Under the pieces are notes generated by a model, which saw nothing but the letters and a program-made list of their open reading frames with translations, made no database searches and was not told where the DNA came from. A stretch of DNA of 64,000 bases. Origin: Candidatus Dechloromonas phosphorivorans (lineage in GTDB: Bacteria; Pseudomonadota; Gammaproteobacteria; Burkholderiales; Rhodocyclaceae). Location: NCBI GenBank assembly GCA_016721185.1, contig JADKIP010000017.1:1-64000 (forward strand). The letters run 5' to 3'. Below, one piece after another: positions 8,471-18,472 of the stretch. Made by a program: the position numbers and the translations under genes. Numbering within the stretch: position 1 is the stretch's first letter; every line of letters starts with the position of its first letter.

Positions 8471-9115
8471 TTATACCCGACTCTCCAATGCGCTCCCACG
8501 CAGGCCTTGCCGCAGGATATTCATATGTATTTGCAAATAAAGGCGAGAATCGCTCTCGCCGTTCTGACAGCAGGCCATTGAAAAGCGCCAGATCAGCAAC
8601 ATCAGAATGGGGGCGATCACGACATCAATCGTGGTTTCAACCTCCATGCGTCGAAACTCCCCGGTTGCCATGCCGCGCTCCAGCGCAGCACCGACTAATG
8701 CTCGCCCTCGGCAGATGACGTTTTCGTAGTAAAACCGGGCAACTTCAGGAAAATTCCGGGCTTCGGCCACCATCAGTTTGGGAATGCCGGCAAAGTCGGT
8801 CAGGCCGATCTTGCCCCACCAGTTGTCGAGCAGCTTTTCCAGCAGGTCGAAACTGCTGCCCGTGTGTTTGGCGGCGATAGCTTCGTTTTCGACAACTACC
8901 GGCAGGATGCCTTCCTGAATAACCGCCTTGAACAAGGCTTCCTTGCTATCAAAGTAGAGATAAAGGGTGCCTTTGGAAACCCCGGCCCGGCTGGCGACAT
9001 CTTCGAGGCGCGTCGCCGAAAATCCCTTTTCGACAAAAAGCGCCAGCGCCGCAGCGGTCAATTCCGTCGGGCGAGCTTCTTTGCGGCGTTTGCGAGGTGT
9101 GGCGGGAGCAAGCAT
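8471..9115 (-). CDS. TetR-family transcriptional regulator
   Basis: 214 residues. The N-terminal helix-turn-helix reads AALALFVEKGFSATRLEDVASRAGVSKGTLYLYFDSKEALFKAV (residues about 20-65), the standard TetR DNA-binding domain; the C-terminal ligand domain includes MVAEARNFPEVARFYYENVI, seen in AcrR/TetR_C groups with unknown small ligands. A perfect 14-bp-armed palindrome begins 1 bp upstream of its start codon and contains the likely -10, so autorepression is the simplest model. No Shine-Dalgarno is visible before the ATG. No transporter is adjacent in the same orientation; the neighbouring carbonic anhydrase gene lies upstream on the same strand. Confidence 0.92.
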   Translation of the reverse strand: MLAPATPRKRRKEARPTELTAAALALFVEKGFSATRLEDVASRAGVSKGTLYLYFDSKEALFKAVIQEGILPVVVENEAIAAKHTGSSFDLLEKLLDNWWGKIGLTDFAGIPKLMVAEARNFPEVARFYYENVICRGRALVGAALERGMATGEFRRMEVETTIDVVIAPILMLLIWRFSMACCQNGESDSRLYLQIHMNILRQGLRGSALESRV

Positions 9116-9116
9116 G

Positions 9117-9150
9117 GCTAAATTAATGACTCAGTGGTCATTAATTTAGC
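9117..9150. promoter_or_regulatory. Perfect 34-bp palindromic operator at tetR
   Basis: The arms GCTAAATTAATGAC (9117-9130) and GTCATTAATTTAGC (9137-9150) are exact reverse complements of 14 bp, with the 6-bp centre TCAGTG. The site lies 1 bp from the tetR ATG and includes its predicted -10. Position, symmetry and the TGAC/GTCA core fit a TetR-family operator. Confidence 0.8.
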
Positions 9151-9172
9151 ACCCTGCTTTGTTTCAGGTCAA
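9143..9172 (-). promoter_or_regulatory. Predicted tetR promoter
   Basis: On the minus strand TTGACC (9172-9167) and TAAATT (9148-9143) are separated by 18 bp. The -35 overlaps the stop codon of the carbonic anhydrase gene and the -10 lies in the palindrome arm, so a repressor bound there would block RNA polymerase. Confidence 0.55.
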
Positions 9173-10641
9173 CGGTCTTCCTTGATGACGCGGCCGGCGG
9201 CTGGCTGGATTGGGCGCGCATTATTCTTGTAGAGCCGGGAGAAGATATTGATCTGGTCTTGCGAGACCTGCACCGGCTGTTTCATCACCAACCACAAGAC
9301 GCCTTCGCTACAGGGCGGTGTCGTCAGCGAGCCCATATAAGTGTAGTAGCTGCGTGTCGGGGGCAGCAGGCTTGCCAAATCGACCTGTGTTGTCGGGGGT
9401 TGTACGGCCACATTTTTCTCGAGAGGAAGGTTGTTCCACAGCGTCTGGATGAAGGGGTTTTCGCTGCCCCGTTCAAGCAAAACCGCGACGACGGCGAGTT
9501 GGCCCTCGTCAGATTTATGCACCAGGTGGACGACCATGTCAAAGCGCTGACCGTTTACCTTTTCCTCGGACGGGCGGTGAAAGTGGAACTGCACCAGCTC
9601 GTAGGTCTTGCCGGTCAGGTTGATTGAGTTTTCGCCCACTTCAACTTGTACCGTGTGGCCGTTATCGATGATGCGGAAGTTGGAGGGCCGATAGCTGAAT
9701 TTGATCTGCTCCAGATCAACCTTGATGCCGTCCCGAATGTCGATCGGTGATTGCCGTTGCCCGATGGCGCAGCTGGTATTTTTCGGGTCCAGTTTTGACC
9801 AATTCTCCGGGCCGCCTTCGCCTTCGTAATCCCAATGAATGTGGGCGTGCTGTTTGGCTGGCTCGGCGTGGGCCAATTCCAGCATGTAGCCTTCAGACTT
9901 TGCCGGTTTTCTTGCTTTGGGGGCAGCGGCGGGAGCGGTATAAACCGTAATGGTCGATGGCTTGATGGGCGGCGGTGAGGCTTTTACCGGCGTTGGGGCC
10001 GGTGTATGGGCTGGCGGCGGCGCTGCTTCCTTCGTGGTCTCTGCGGCCGGTTTGAAGTTGGGTTTGATCGAAGGAATCGATCCGTGTTCGGCCTCTTTCG
10101 TCGTTACCGCAGCCGGTTTGTTGTCCGACGCCTTGATCAGCGGCTGTTTCTCGGCGTTGGCTAAGTCCTTCTTGAGCAAAGCCTCATTGGCCAGCTTTAA
10201 CTGGCTGGCTGCCTCGTTGGCTTTCTCAGCCAGCTCAGCCTGACTTGCTTTTGGGGGGCGGCAAACTTCGCGTAAAACCTTGTCGTCAAGCGTGCCGGTG
10301 CGTACCGGAAGCTCACTGCCCTTGAGTTCTTCTTCGCGAACGACTTCGTTTTCGTTTTTCTTATAAATGCGCTTGACCGTATTGGCATTGCGCGTGCCAC
10401 AGTCGTAGCGGGTAATTGCCTCGATGATCCGATAGCCGCCGCCGGACCTGATATCGATCAGCTCTTTTTCCAGCACGATCCGGCCCTGGGCCTGCACGCT
10501 ATTGCCTTCACGCTTGATACTGGTGCTGTCCAGTTCGATGCGCTTGCCCGGTTCGGAAGAAATGACCTGCCAGGTCGGGGCGGCTATTGCTGTTGTCCAA
10601 GGCAGGACTGCCAGCAGCGCGGCGATGGTTAGAAAGCGCAT
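9169..10641 (-). CDS. Secreted adhesin-E-like / alpha-carbonic anhydrase fusion
   Basis: 490 residues from the ATG at 10641, chosen because a GAGGGAG Shine-Dalgarno precedes it and a signal peptide follows (MRFLTIAALLAVLPW, cleavage near IAA-P). Residues about 23-130 resemble the surface-adhesin E domain (PTWQVISSEPGKRIELD, a Cys pair in RYDCG and REVCRP). A Lys/Ala helical stretch and a Pro/Thr-rich linker lead to an alpha carbonic anhydrase (about 265-490): QSPIDI, zinc ligands H353 and H355 (QFHFH) and H372 (HLVHK), and GSLTTPPCSEGV. All three zinc ligands are present, so CO2 hydration in the periplasm is expected. The N-terminal half is much longer than in ordinary bacterial enzymes. It is divergent from riboswitch-controlled thiC. 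Confidence 0.88.
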   Translation of the reverse strand: MRFLTIAALLAVLPWTTAIAAPTWQVISSEPGKRIELDSTSIKREGNSVQAQGRIVLEKELIDIRSGGGYRIIEAITRYDCGTRNANTVKRIYKKNENEVVREEELKGSELPVRTGTLDDKVLREVCRPPKASQAELAEKANEAASQLKLANEALLKKDLANAEKQPLIKASDNKPAAVTTKEAEHGSIPSIKPNFKPAAETTKEAAPPPAHTPAPTPVKASPPPIKPSTITVYTAPAAAPKARKPAKSEGYMLELAHAEPAKQHAHIHWDYEGEGGPENWSKLDPKNTSCAIGQRQSPIDIRDGIKVDLEQIKFSYRPSNFRIIDNGHTVQVEVGENSINLTGKTYELVQFHFHRPSEEKVNGQRFDMVVHLVHKSDEGQLAVVAVLLERGSENPFIQTLWNNLPLEKNVAVQPPTTQVDLASLLPPTRSYYTYMGSLTTPPCSEGVLWLVMKQPVQVSQDQINIFSRLYKNNARPIQPAAGRVIKEDR

Positions 10642-10734
10642 TCGATCTCCCTCTCTCGTTTTTCTATAAATTTCAACGCTTGACATTGATATTTCGGCCG
10701 CCGCTGGAATATCTTTAGGCAGGAATCGCATTTC

Positions 10735-10763
10735 TTGCATTTTGCCAGTGTTTCCAGTAACTT
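10735..10763 (+). promoter_or_regulatory. Possible thiC promoter
   Basis: TTGCAT (10735-10740) and TAACTT (10758-10763) are 17 bp apart, immediately before the TPP riboswitch. The spacing is right but the hexamers are only fair matches to sigma-70 consensus. Confidence 0.3.
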
Positions 10764-10767
10764 GCAG

Positions 10768-10855
10768 CGACTTGTTAGGGGTGCCTGCTGTCCTGCGGGC
10801 TGAGAAATACCCTTCGAACCTGACCGGGTCATGCCGTCGTAGGGAAACGAATTCT
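10768..10855 (+). ncRNA. TPP (THI-box) riboswitch
   Basis: The thi-box core is present in order: GGGGTGCC, then CTGAGA followed by ATACCC, then GAACCTGA, then GGGTCATGCCG and CGTAGGGAA. These are the pyrimidine- and pyrophosphate-sensing elements of the TPP aptamer. It ends about 60 nt before the thiC ATG, so TPP binding should reduce thiC expression; whether by termination or by hiding the ribosome-binding site is not clear from the sequence. Confidence 0.95.
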
Positions 10856-10914
10856 GTTTGGAACCAGATCGCTCCTTGCACGTCTCACTCGTTGAAACTA
10901 AGCATGGAGCCACA

Positions 10915-12831
<1,917 letters not shown>

Positions 12832-12858
12832 GTTTCGCCAAGGCTGTTAAAGCAACGC

Positions 12859-12885
12859 AAAGGCGGCTGATTCAGTCGCCTTTTT
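12859..12885 (+). terminator. Rho-independent terminator after thiC
   Basis: AAAGGCG and CGCCTTTTT form a GC-rich stem around a short inner CTGA/TCAG pairing, followed by a T-rich run. It starts 28 bp after the thiC stop. Confidence 0.8.
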
Positions 12886-12898
12886 GCTTTTTGGGGAA

Positions 12899-12979
12899 TG
12901 CTGCGATCATGGAAACAAGGGCTGGCCCCAAGAACGACCGGGGAAAAATGGGTAAATTTCGCGGTCGACCGCAAGAAAC
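12899..12979 (+). repeat. Dispersed repeat, copy A
   Basis: Begins TGCTGCGATCATGG and continues with GGCTGGCCCCA, then GAAAAATGGGTAAATTTCG, ending with the palindrome GCGGTCGACCGC (12961-12972). About 28 of the first 33 bases match copy B at 21234. It fills the space between the thiC terminator and the promoter region of the next gene. A 61-codon frame across it has no support. Confidence 0.65.
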
Positions 12980-13079
12980 AAGCTATTTCATCGACTGCCT
13001 CGTTTGTCGGCCTGAGTCCGTCGACCGGTCTGTATTTCCGAGCGCATGGTAAAATTGTGCGCTTTTTCCGGAAACGGCG

Positions 13080-13949
13080 GTGAGCAAGATGAACAATCTA
13101 ACCCAAGGCGATCGTGTATTTCATCCCAACCAGAAGGGCTGGGGGCTCGGGAAAGTGCTCAACGTAAGCAACGACAATATTGACGTTTTCTTTGTCGGCA
13201 CAGGCGCCAAGCGCCTTTCAAAATCATTTGTTCAGCTTGAGATTGCCGAAGGGGCAGCCGCAAAACATCGCCTCCTCGACAACCTCGGTGACGCTTCGCA
13301 AATGGGCGGCGCGGACTATGTCACGCCCGCCATGGCCATTGAACGATTCCTGAAAACCCACTCGGACGGCTTTGCCTCGCCAAGTTTTTTAAAGGATGAA
13401 CGAGACGCCAGCGTTCGCGCACACCAGTTCTGCATCCAGTTGTTGGGCGAAACGGAAATCTCCGAACTCATCGCTGAACAGCGCTATCAGGATGTCTGTG
13501 ATCGGGCGCGCCACGTTGAATCAATGACGAAACTGCTGACAAAGGGTGAAAAAACCGCTTTCTACAGCGCCCTCGACACGCCCATGAACCAAAAGACGTT
13601 CTCGCTGAGCTTGGCGGCACTCCTTTACGGGACGGATTCCGAAGAAGATCGCTTCAAGGGCTTTGTTCGCGCTCTTGATCTGCTGGGCGTCAACCGCTGG
13701 CCGTATGCCACGCTTTTCGGGTTCATCCGGTTTCCGCAGGAAAGAGCCTATATCAAGCCCACGGTGATCCAGCATGCGGCCAAGGCGCTTTGCTGGCGAA
13801 TCAACTACAAAGTCGAACCCAACTGGCGAAGCTATGCTGCAGTTCTGCGACTCTACAGTTATCTGCGCACCAGCCTGCTTGAAGAAGGTCTGATGCCCCG
13901 CGACATGATCGATGTGCAGTCTTTCATCTGGTCAATCAGCCAAAAATAA
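13080..13949 (+). CDS. DUF3553-type protein of unknown function
   Basis: 289 residues, cytoplasmic (no signal peptide or membrane segment). The N-terminal 55 residues, with GDRVFHPNQKGWGLGKVLNVSNDNIDVFF, look like a small beta-barrel of the DUF3553/CarD-Tudor-like kind, often a nucleic-acid or RNA-polymerase contact. The rest is helical, with no recognised motif. Start is GTG at 13080 or ATG at 13089; neither has a decisive ribosome-binding site. A TAAAAT -10-like box is at 13050-13055. Function unknown. Confidence 0.7.
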   Translation: MSKMNNLTQGDRVFHPNQKGWGLGKVLNVSNDNIDVFFVGTGAKRLSKSFVQLEIAEGAAAKHRLLDNLGDASQMGGADYVTPAMAIERFLKTHSDGFASPSFLKDERDASVRAHQFCIQLLGETEISELIAEQRYQDVCDRARHVESMTKLLTKGEKTAFYSALDTPMNQKTFSLSLAALLYGTDSEEDRFKGFVRALDLLGVNRWPYATLFGFIRFPQERAYIKPTVIQHAAKALCWRINYKVEPNWRSYAAVLRLYSYLRTSLLEEGLMPRDMIDVQSFIWSISQK

Positions 13950-14015
13950 ATCGGCAGCTGCGCTCAGTCCCTACTGAGCACTGTCGAGACTAACTATTAT
14001 CTGCAAAGGAATGAC

Positions 14016-14282
14016 ATGAACGCCCAAGCATTAGCTGAAAAACTCAACAAGCTCGGTTTCACCCCGGTCGCCCTGAGCGAACCGTCGAAAAAAGAAGACG
14101 GGATGATCGTGATCACCAAGGGTGTCCATATCCAGGTTCCTCTATATGGCGATGATCCCAACGTGGTTCGTGAAATCAGCAAGGGAGAGTATGAGTTTTA
14201 CGATGCGCACAAATCGATTGATCGCCTGATCGCCGATCTCACGGCGGCGCTCAAAGATGAAAAGGCGATGAATTCACTTTGA
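14016..14282 (+). CDS. Small protein of unknown function (88 aa)
   Basis: A strong Shine-Dalgarno (AAAGGA, 14005-14010) precedes the ATG. The 88-residue product is soluble and charged: an N-terminal helix (NAQALAEKLNKLGF), a short beta region with GVHIQVPLYGDDPN, and a C-terminal helix SIDRLIADLTAALKDE. No family was recognised. It follows the DUF3553-type gene by 66 bp on the same strand and may be co-transcribed. Codon use is like its neighbours, supporting a real gene. Confidence 0.7.
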   Translation: MNAQALAEKLNKLGFTPVALSEPSKKEDGMIVITKGVHIQVPLYGDDPNVVREISKGEYEFYDAHKSIDRLIADLTAALKDEKAMNSL

Positions 14283-14410
14283 TGTCGGGGGCTGACTGCT
14301 TGTTGGCTCAAGATGCGCTTGGCAGTGGATGGTCGCACTCGGTCGTACAGTAAGGGAGATGCACTCGTAAAACGGAGTGGCTGACCACCACCGCCAAGAC
14401 CATGCTGCGA

Positions 14411-14863
14411 CTAACGATCGGTTCCGGCCTCCCCGATATCCTCATTCCATAGCTCCGGCTTGCTTGCAATGAAGCCCCGCATTAGCGCAATGCAATCGGG
14501 GTTTTGAAGTAAAACAACTTTTACACCATTCGCGCGCAACCATTCCTCTTTTCCCATGAAAGTCTGGTTTTCACCGACGATCACCTCGGGTATGCCGTAA
14601 AGCAGGATCGCGCCGCTACACATGGCGCATGGCGATAGGGTGGTGTAAAGCACCGACTCACGATAGACGCTGGCTGGCTGACGACCGGCGTTTTCGAAGG
14701 CGTCCATTTCCCCGTGCAGGATGGCGCTACCTTTCTGTACCCGGCGATTGTGGCCACGGCCGATGACTCGACCGTGATGAACAATGACTGCCCCGATCGG
14801 TATTCCACCTTCGATGAGGCCAAGCTTGGCCTCATCGATCGCTGCTTGCATAAACTTATCCAT
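14411..14863 (-). CDS. Cytosine deaminase, yeast FCY1 type
   Basis: 150 residues of the CDA-fold deaminase family. Zinc and catalytic residues are H50 and E52 (LHGEMDAFENAGR) and C79/C82 (SPCAMCSGAI), each offset by exactly 12 from yeast cytosine deaminase H62/E64/C91/C94. The match continues across RGHNRRVQKGSA, LYTTLSPC, YGIPEVIVGEN and the C-terminal DIGE, which in yeast closes the active site. Deamination of cytosine to uracil is therefore more likely than a tRNA-adenosine (TadA) or guanine activity. The ATG at 14863 is chosen over an upstream in-frame start because it aligns with the family N-terminus. It stands alone on the minus strand. Confidence 0.85.
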   Translation of the reverse strand: MDKFMQAAIDEAKLGLIEGGIPIGAVIVHHGRVIGRGHNRRVQKGSAILHGEMDAFENAGRQPASVYRESVLYTTLSPCAMCSGAILLYGIPEVIVGENQTFMGKEEWLRANGVKVVLLQNPDCIALMRGFIASKPELWNEDIGEAGTDR

Positions 14864-15242
14864 GATCGTCACTCGATGATTGACCACGATACGATTTTAC
14901 ATCGTGCAATTAAGGGTTATTCGGCTTTGATCTGGCGCAAGACAAAGGCTGGTTGCCGCACGTAGAGTTCACGATTGTTATATTATTCAAATATATAATT
15001 TTTGCGATTGGTTGGAATTATTTTGAGTATTTCCGTAATTGGGTCATCGTTTTGAGCATCGGCCTTGAAACCGCCATCGCTAAAACTTTACTTGATTCAG
15101 GCATAAAACCGATGCCAACAGGCTCGAACAAGGCTGAACTGTTGCTCAACCCGACGTCTGGGATGTTGACGAGATCGCCAGGCTTGCGAGTGAAAAACCG
15201 AGCGTCACTTTCCTGCGCGCTCCCAATAAAAAGGATTTGAAT
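14864..15242. other. AT-rich intergenic region between two divergent genes
   Basis: Contains the CACGAT-N10-ATCGTG inverted repeat (14885-14906) just upstream of the deaminase gene, and a strikingly AT-rich stretch (about 14975-15055, with TATATTATTCAAATATATAA) before the autotransporter gene. Both probably hold promoters. No credible gene is seen in it on either strand. Confidence 0.5.
14885..14906. promoter_or_regulatory. CACGAT-N10-ATCGTG inverted repeat upstream of cytosine deaminase
   Basis: Perfect 6-bp arms separated by 10 bp, centred about 32 bp before the deaminase ATG. It includes the -10-like TAAAAT read on the minus strand, so it could be an operator. No regulator gene is adjacent. 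Confidence 0.35.
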
Positions 15243-17085
15243 ATGTCCAGGTATTACCGCTTCAATTTGAACAGTGGCGCTGTTTTGGCGATTTTGCTTG
15301 CCGGCACATTTACCAACGCGCAGGCCGGGGATTTTTCGAACGCTTATTTCTTTGGCGACAGCCTGACTGACTCTGGCGTATTCAGGCCTGTATTTGGGCC
15401 GAACGACCACTTTTCAACTAACCCCGGTACCGTCTGGTCTCAGAATCTTGGCGCTCGATATGGCCTTGCCGTAACCCCTGCCTACGCGGCCGCAGCGCCG
15501 TCACCGCTCACGTTTAACCCGGTTGGCACGGGCAATAATTTCGCCGTTGGTAGCGCCCGGATCAATGCGGCGCCAATCGACCTTGCTGCTGCGGCAATTC
15601 CCCCGGTAAGCGCTCAGGTGAGCGACATGCTTGCCCGTGGACCGCTCGATGCCAAGGCGCTTTACCTCATTTCGGGTGGGCACAATGATGTTTTTACTCA
15701 GATATCGAGCGGCGCAGGGGCGATTGCATCAATTGCCACTGCAGCGCAGGATCTGACCGCGCAGATCGTGCGTTTACAGTCGGCTGGTGCAAAAAATCTG
15801 GTTGTGGTCGGGATCATGGATATCACCAAGTCGCCGATTGCTGCTGATCCAATCCTGGTGCCCGACCCCGCATTATTGAGCAGCCTGGTGACGACATTTA
15901 ACGCAACTTTTGAGGCCGGACTGGCCGGCAAGAACTTGCTTTATTTCAATACCGGGAAAATGCTCAACACCGTGATTGCCAACCCGGCTGCGTATGGGTT
16001 TTCCAACATCAAGGATGCCGCGCTGACCTCGGCGATAGGCAACGTACCATCGCCCCTAACCGCGGATTACCTATTTGCGGATATCCGGCATCCCTCTGCC
16101 AAATTTCATCGGATCATGTCTGACTGGATCTACACCTCGCTGGGAGGGAGCGAGCCGTATCGGCCTGATTTCGCAAGTACCGTTGGGGCGCTCTGGCGCC
16201 CAATGGCGCGCGATTGATGGTCGGCTGAACGAGTTCCAGAACTTTGGCTACAAAGGCCAGGGGTTTTTCGTGACAGGCGATTACGCATCGTCCCAAAAGG
16301 ATGCTTATGCTGGCCTGCCTTCCGCTGATGGCTCAGGCGGCAGTCTGATTATGGGCTATGAAAAGGCGTTCACCGACCAGCTCTTTGCCGGTGTGACTCT
16401 CGGTTATGGAAATGCACCATTTGATCTGGGTAACTCTCAAGGCACGATCAAATACAACGAGTGGGCGCTTTCGGCCTTCGCCTCACAAAAATTCGGTGCG
16501 TTTTATGTGAATGGACTCGCCACCTATTCTTGGCTTGATTACGAAAGCAAACGCAATATTGCTCTTGGCCCATTCAATACCACTGAGCACGGCGACACAC
16601 GGGGCAATCAGTTCGGTGTTAAAGGGCAAGTTGGTTACAACTTCACCCTTGATAAGCTTGTTCATGGCCCACTGATCGGATTGGCGTGGGAGCGAGTCGA
16701 TGTCGATGGATTCAGCGAGCAATCCAATAGTGTGACTGCCATGACCTTTGGCGACCAGCGGCGCGAATCGCTGCGCTCCCGTCTTGGCTGGCAGGTAGCG
16801 GCCGAAACGCGCTGGTCGGAAATTAAAGTCCGTCCTTATGCTCAACTGAGCTATGACTACGAGCACAAAAGGGATGAGCGTAGCTACAGCGCTGGTTTTG
16901 TGGGGGGCAACTCTGCGATGGAAATGCCGACTGCCAACCGAACCGGTGGCTACGGAACGCTGCTTGCCGGCATGAGTGCTGAATTGAGCAGAGCCATGAG
17001 GCTGGGTGTTGGCGCATCAACGACGATCAACCAGGCGGGAGCGAACAATGCGGCTATCAATGTCACGCTTAGCGCACCGTTCTAA
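15243..17085 (+). pseudogene. GDSL-esterase autotransporter (EstA-like), frameshifted
   Basis: Two overlapping frames together make one protein of about 613 residues. The first (15243-16217) has a signal peptide ending TNAQA, the SGNH block I GDSLTDSG, GGHND and the catalytic pair in DIRHPS. The second (read to 17085) gives GASRIGLISQVPLGRSGAQW and then an autotransporter beta-barrel ending in the outer-membrane signature LSAPF. Removing one G from the run at 16142-16144 joins them as SLEGASRIGL, which resembles EstA-type junctions. As given, translation stops at 16217 and the esterase would lack its barrel. AAGGA before the ATG at 15243 fixes the start. It is either a sequencing error or a real loss of function. 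Confidence 0.85.
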
Positions 17086-17103
17086 TTGCTTCTGTTACCC
17101 CAT

Positions 17104-17140
17104 TTACGATCAGTTACAGCCCCTTAACCACCCTTAACCC
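17104..17140 (+). promoter_or_regulatory. Four 10-bp-period TTAC/TTAA direct repeats
   Basis: TTAC, TTAC, TTAA, TTAA start at 17104, 17114, 17124 and 17134, exactly one helical turn apart; the last two are the identical block CCCTTAACC. The array sits 75-110 bp upstream of the LTxxQ-protein gene. OmpR/PhoB-type response regulators (CpxR, BaeR, PhoB) bind direct repeats with this spacing, and CpxR and BaeR control spy/cpxP in enterics. Confidence 0.5.
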
Positions 17141-17214
17141 CCCTCGGGGAGAGTATTCGTCCTGTCGCCGGTTTGTTGTTTTCAGCCGGCAAATTTCCCT
17201 GAAAGGAAGATGAC

Positions 17215-17775
17215 ATGACGAATATTTCTCCGCGCGGTGTTGTGCGTTATCTGGCCGTGGCTGCGTTGGCGCTGGCGATTCCCTTGAGCGTGTTGGCGAA
17301 TCCGGCCAATCCGACTAATCCGCGTGAGGCGGTTGGTGTCGGGCATTGCAGCGGGATGGACGGGCGTGGCCCGATGGGCAAGCAGGGTAGCGAGATGGGA
17401 CCGCATTATTTGCGCGGCTTGAATCTGACCGAGGCGCAGCGTGACAAGGTTTTCGAGGTGACGCATGCGCAGGCGCCGGGGATGCGCGAGAAGGCCAAGG
17501 CGCATCTGGCGGCTGAGGAGGCGTTGCGCCAGCTGACGGCGGCGCCGGATTACAGCGAGGTTAAGGCGCGGGCGTTGGCCGATACCTTGGGCAAGTCGGT
17601 GGCCGAGATGGCGCTGGTGCGGGCCAAGGCTGATCGGCAGATTTTTGACCTTCTGACGGCGGAGCAGCGCAAGCAACTGGCCGAGATGAAGCCGGGAGCC
17701 GATGCGATGCACCGGCAAAACGATGGGCCGCGCGATAGCGGCGGCAAGGCTCGCACGCCACCGCCAGCTCGTTAA
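17215..17775 (+). CDS. Periplasmic LTxxQ (Spy/CpxP-like) protein
   Basis: 186 residues. A signal peptide (LAVAALALAIPLSVLA-N) leads to a mature protein with two LTxxQ motifs, LTEAQRDKVFEVTH (about 75) and LTAEQRKQLAEMK (about 150), typical of Spy/CpxP periplasmic chaperones or metal-sensing CnrX/ZraP relatives. The N-terminal mature part is rich in Gly, Met and His (GHCSGMDGRGPMG), which might bind metal. Start ATG follows GAAAGGAAG. It precedes a truncated M48 protease and an efflux operon, suggesting an envelope-stress setting. Confidence 0.85.
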   Translation: MTNISPRGVVRYLAVAALALAIPLSVLANPANPTNPREAVGVGHCSGMDGRGPMGKQGSEMGPHYLRGLNLTEAQRDKVFEVTHAQAPGMREKAKAHLAAEEALRQLTAAPDYSEVKARALADTLGKSVAEMALVRAKADRQIFDLLTAEQRKQLAEMKPGADAMHRQNDGPRDSGGKARTPPPAR

Positions 17776-17785
17776 GCGGGGGTTG

Positions 17786-18337
17786 ATGATGGCGGCCGTG
17801 TTCAATCGCCGGCGCAGGGCGGCCTTGGCGGCCCTGTTTTTTGCCGCAGAATGCCTGTCGACCGCAGCATTGGCTGATGCAAGCCTGCCGGACCTTGGCG
17901 ATGCGGCGCAGGCGATGGTGACGCCGCAGGATGAGCGGCGGCTGGGCGAGCAGTCGATGGGGCAGATTCGCAGCGCTGGCGGCTATCTCGATGACCCCGA
18001 GGTGAATGCCTACCTGAATGCGCTGGGGCAGCGCCTGCTGGCCGGGCTGACGACCAGCCAGCCGGATTTCAGTTTTTTTGCCGTGCCGTCATCGGAGATC
18101 AACGCGTTTGCCTTGCCCGGTGGCTTTATCGGGGTCAATACCGGGCTGATTCTGGCGGCGCGCAGTGAAAGCGAGCTGGCCTCGGTGCTCGCCCACGAAA
18201 TTACCCATGTCACCCAGCACCACATGGCGCGGCAGACGGTGGCCAGCGCCCATACACAAACGATGGCGATGGCGGCGCTGCTGACTGCGCTGGTCGCTGA
18301 CCACAGCGGCAACGGCCAGATTGCCTCGGCGCCGTAA
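17786..18337 (+). pseudogene. Truncated M48 metalloprotease (BepA/YfgC-like)
   Basis: 183 residues, against about 480 for BepA. A signal peptide precedes LPDLGDAAQAMVTPQDERRLGEQ, and the zinc motif HEITHVTQHH is present with PGGFIGVNTGLILAARSESELASVLAHE before it, all very BepA-like. The frame then stops just after the HExxH helix. The glutamate that supplies the third zinc ligand and the whole TPR part are absent, and the 135 bp to the next gene do not contain them. It is therefore probably inactive. Starts ATG ATG at 17786/17789 after a GGGGG sequence. Confidence 0.8.
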
Positions 18338-18472
18338 GTAAGCGCCATCTTTACCCGGATTTACCTGTTGCCGGCAGTGATTAATGCGCTGCCGCCGGGA
18401 CAATGACGGCTGATTGATTGCCCATTCCCGCGCCAGCGGGGGTGACAAGGTGCCAACACTGATTGATTTCCA

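Noticed and set aside
12898..13083. 61-codon frame after thiC
   Set aside because: It spans repeat copy A and has no ribosome-binding site; the similarity to other intergenic copies argues for a DNA element.
14953..15240. 95-codon frame before the autotransporter gene
   Set aside because: AT-rich promoter-like DNA, no ribosome-binding site, no recognisable product.
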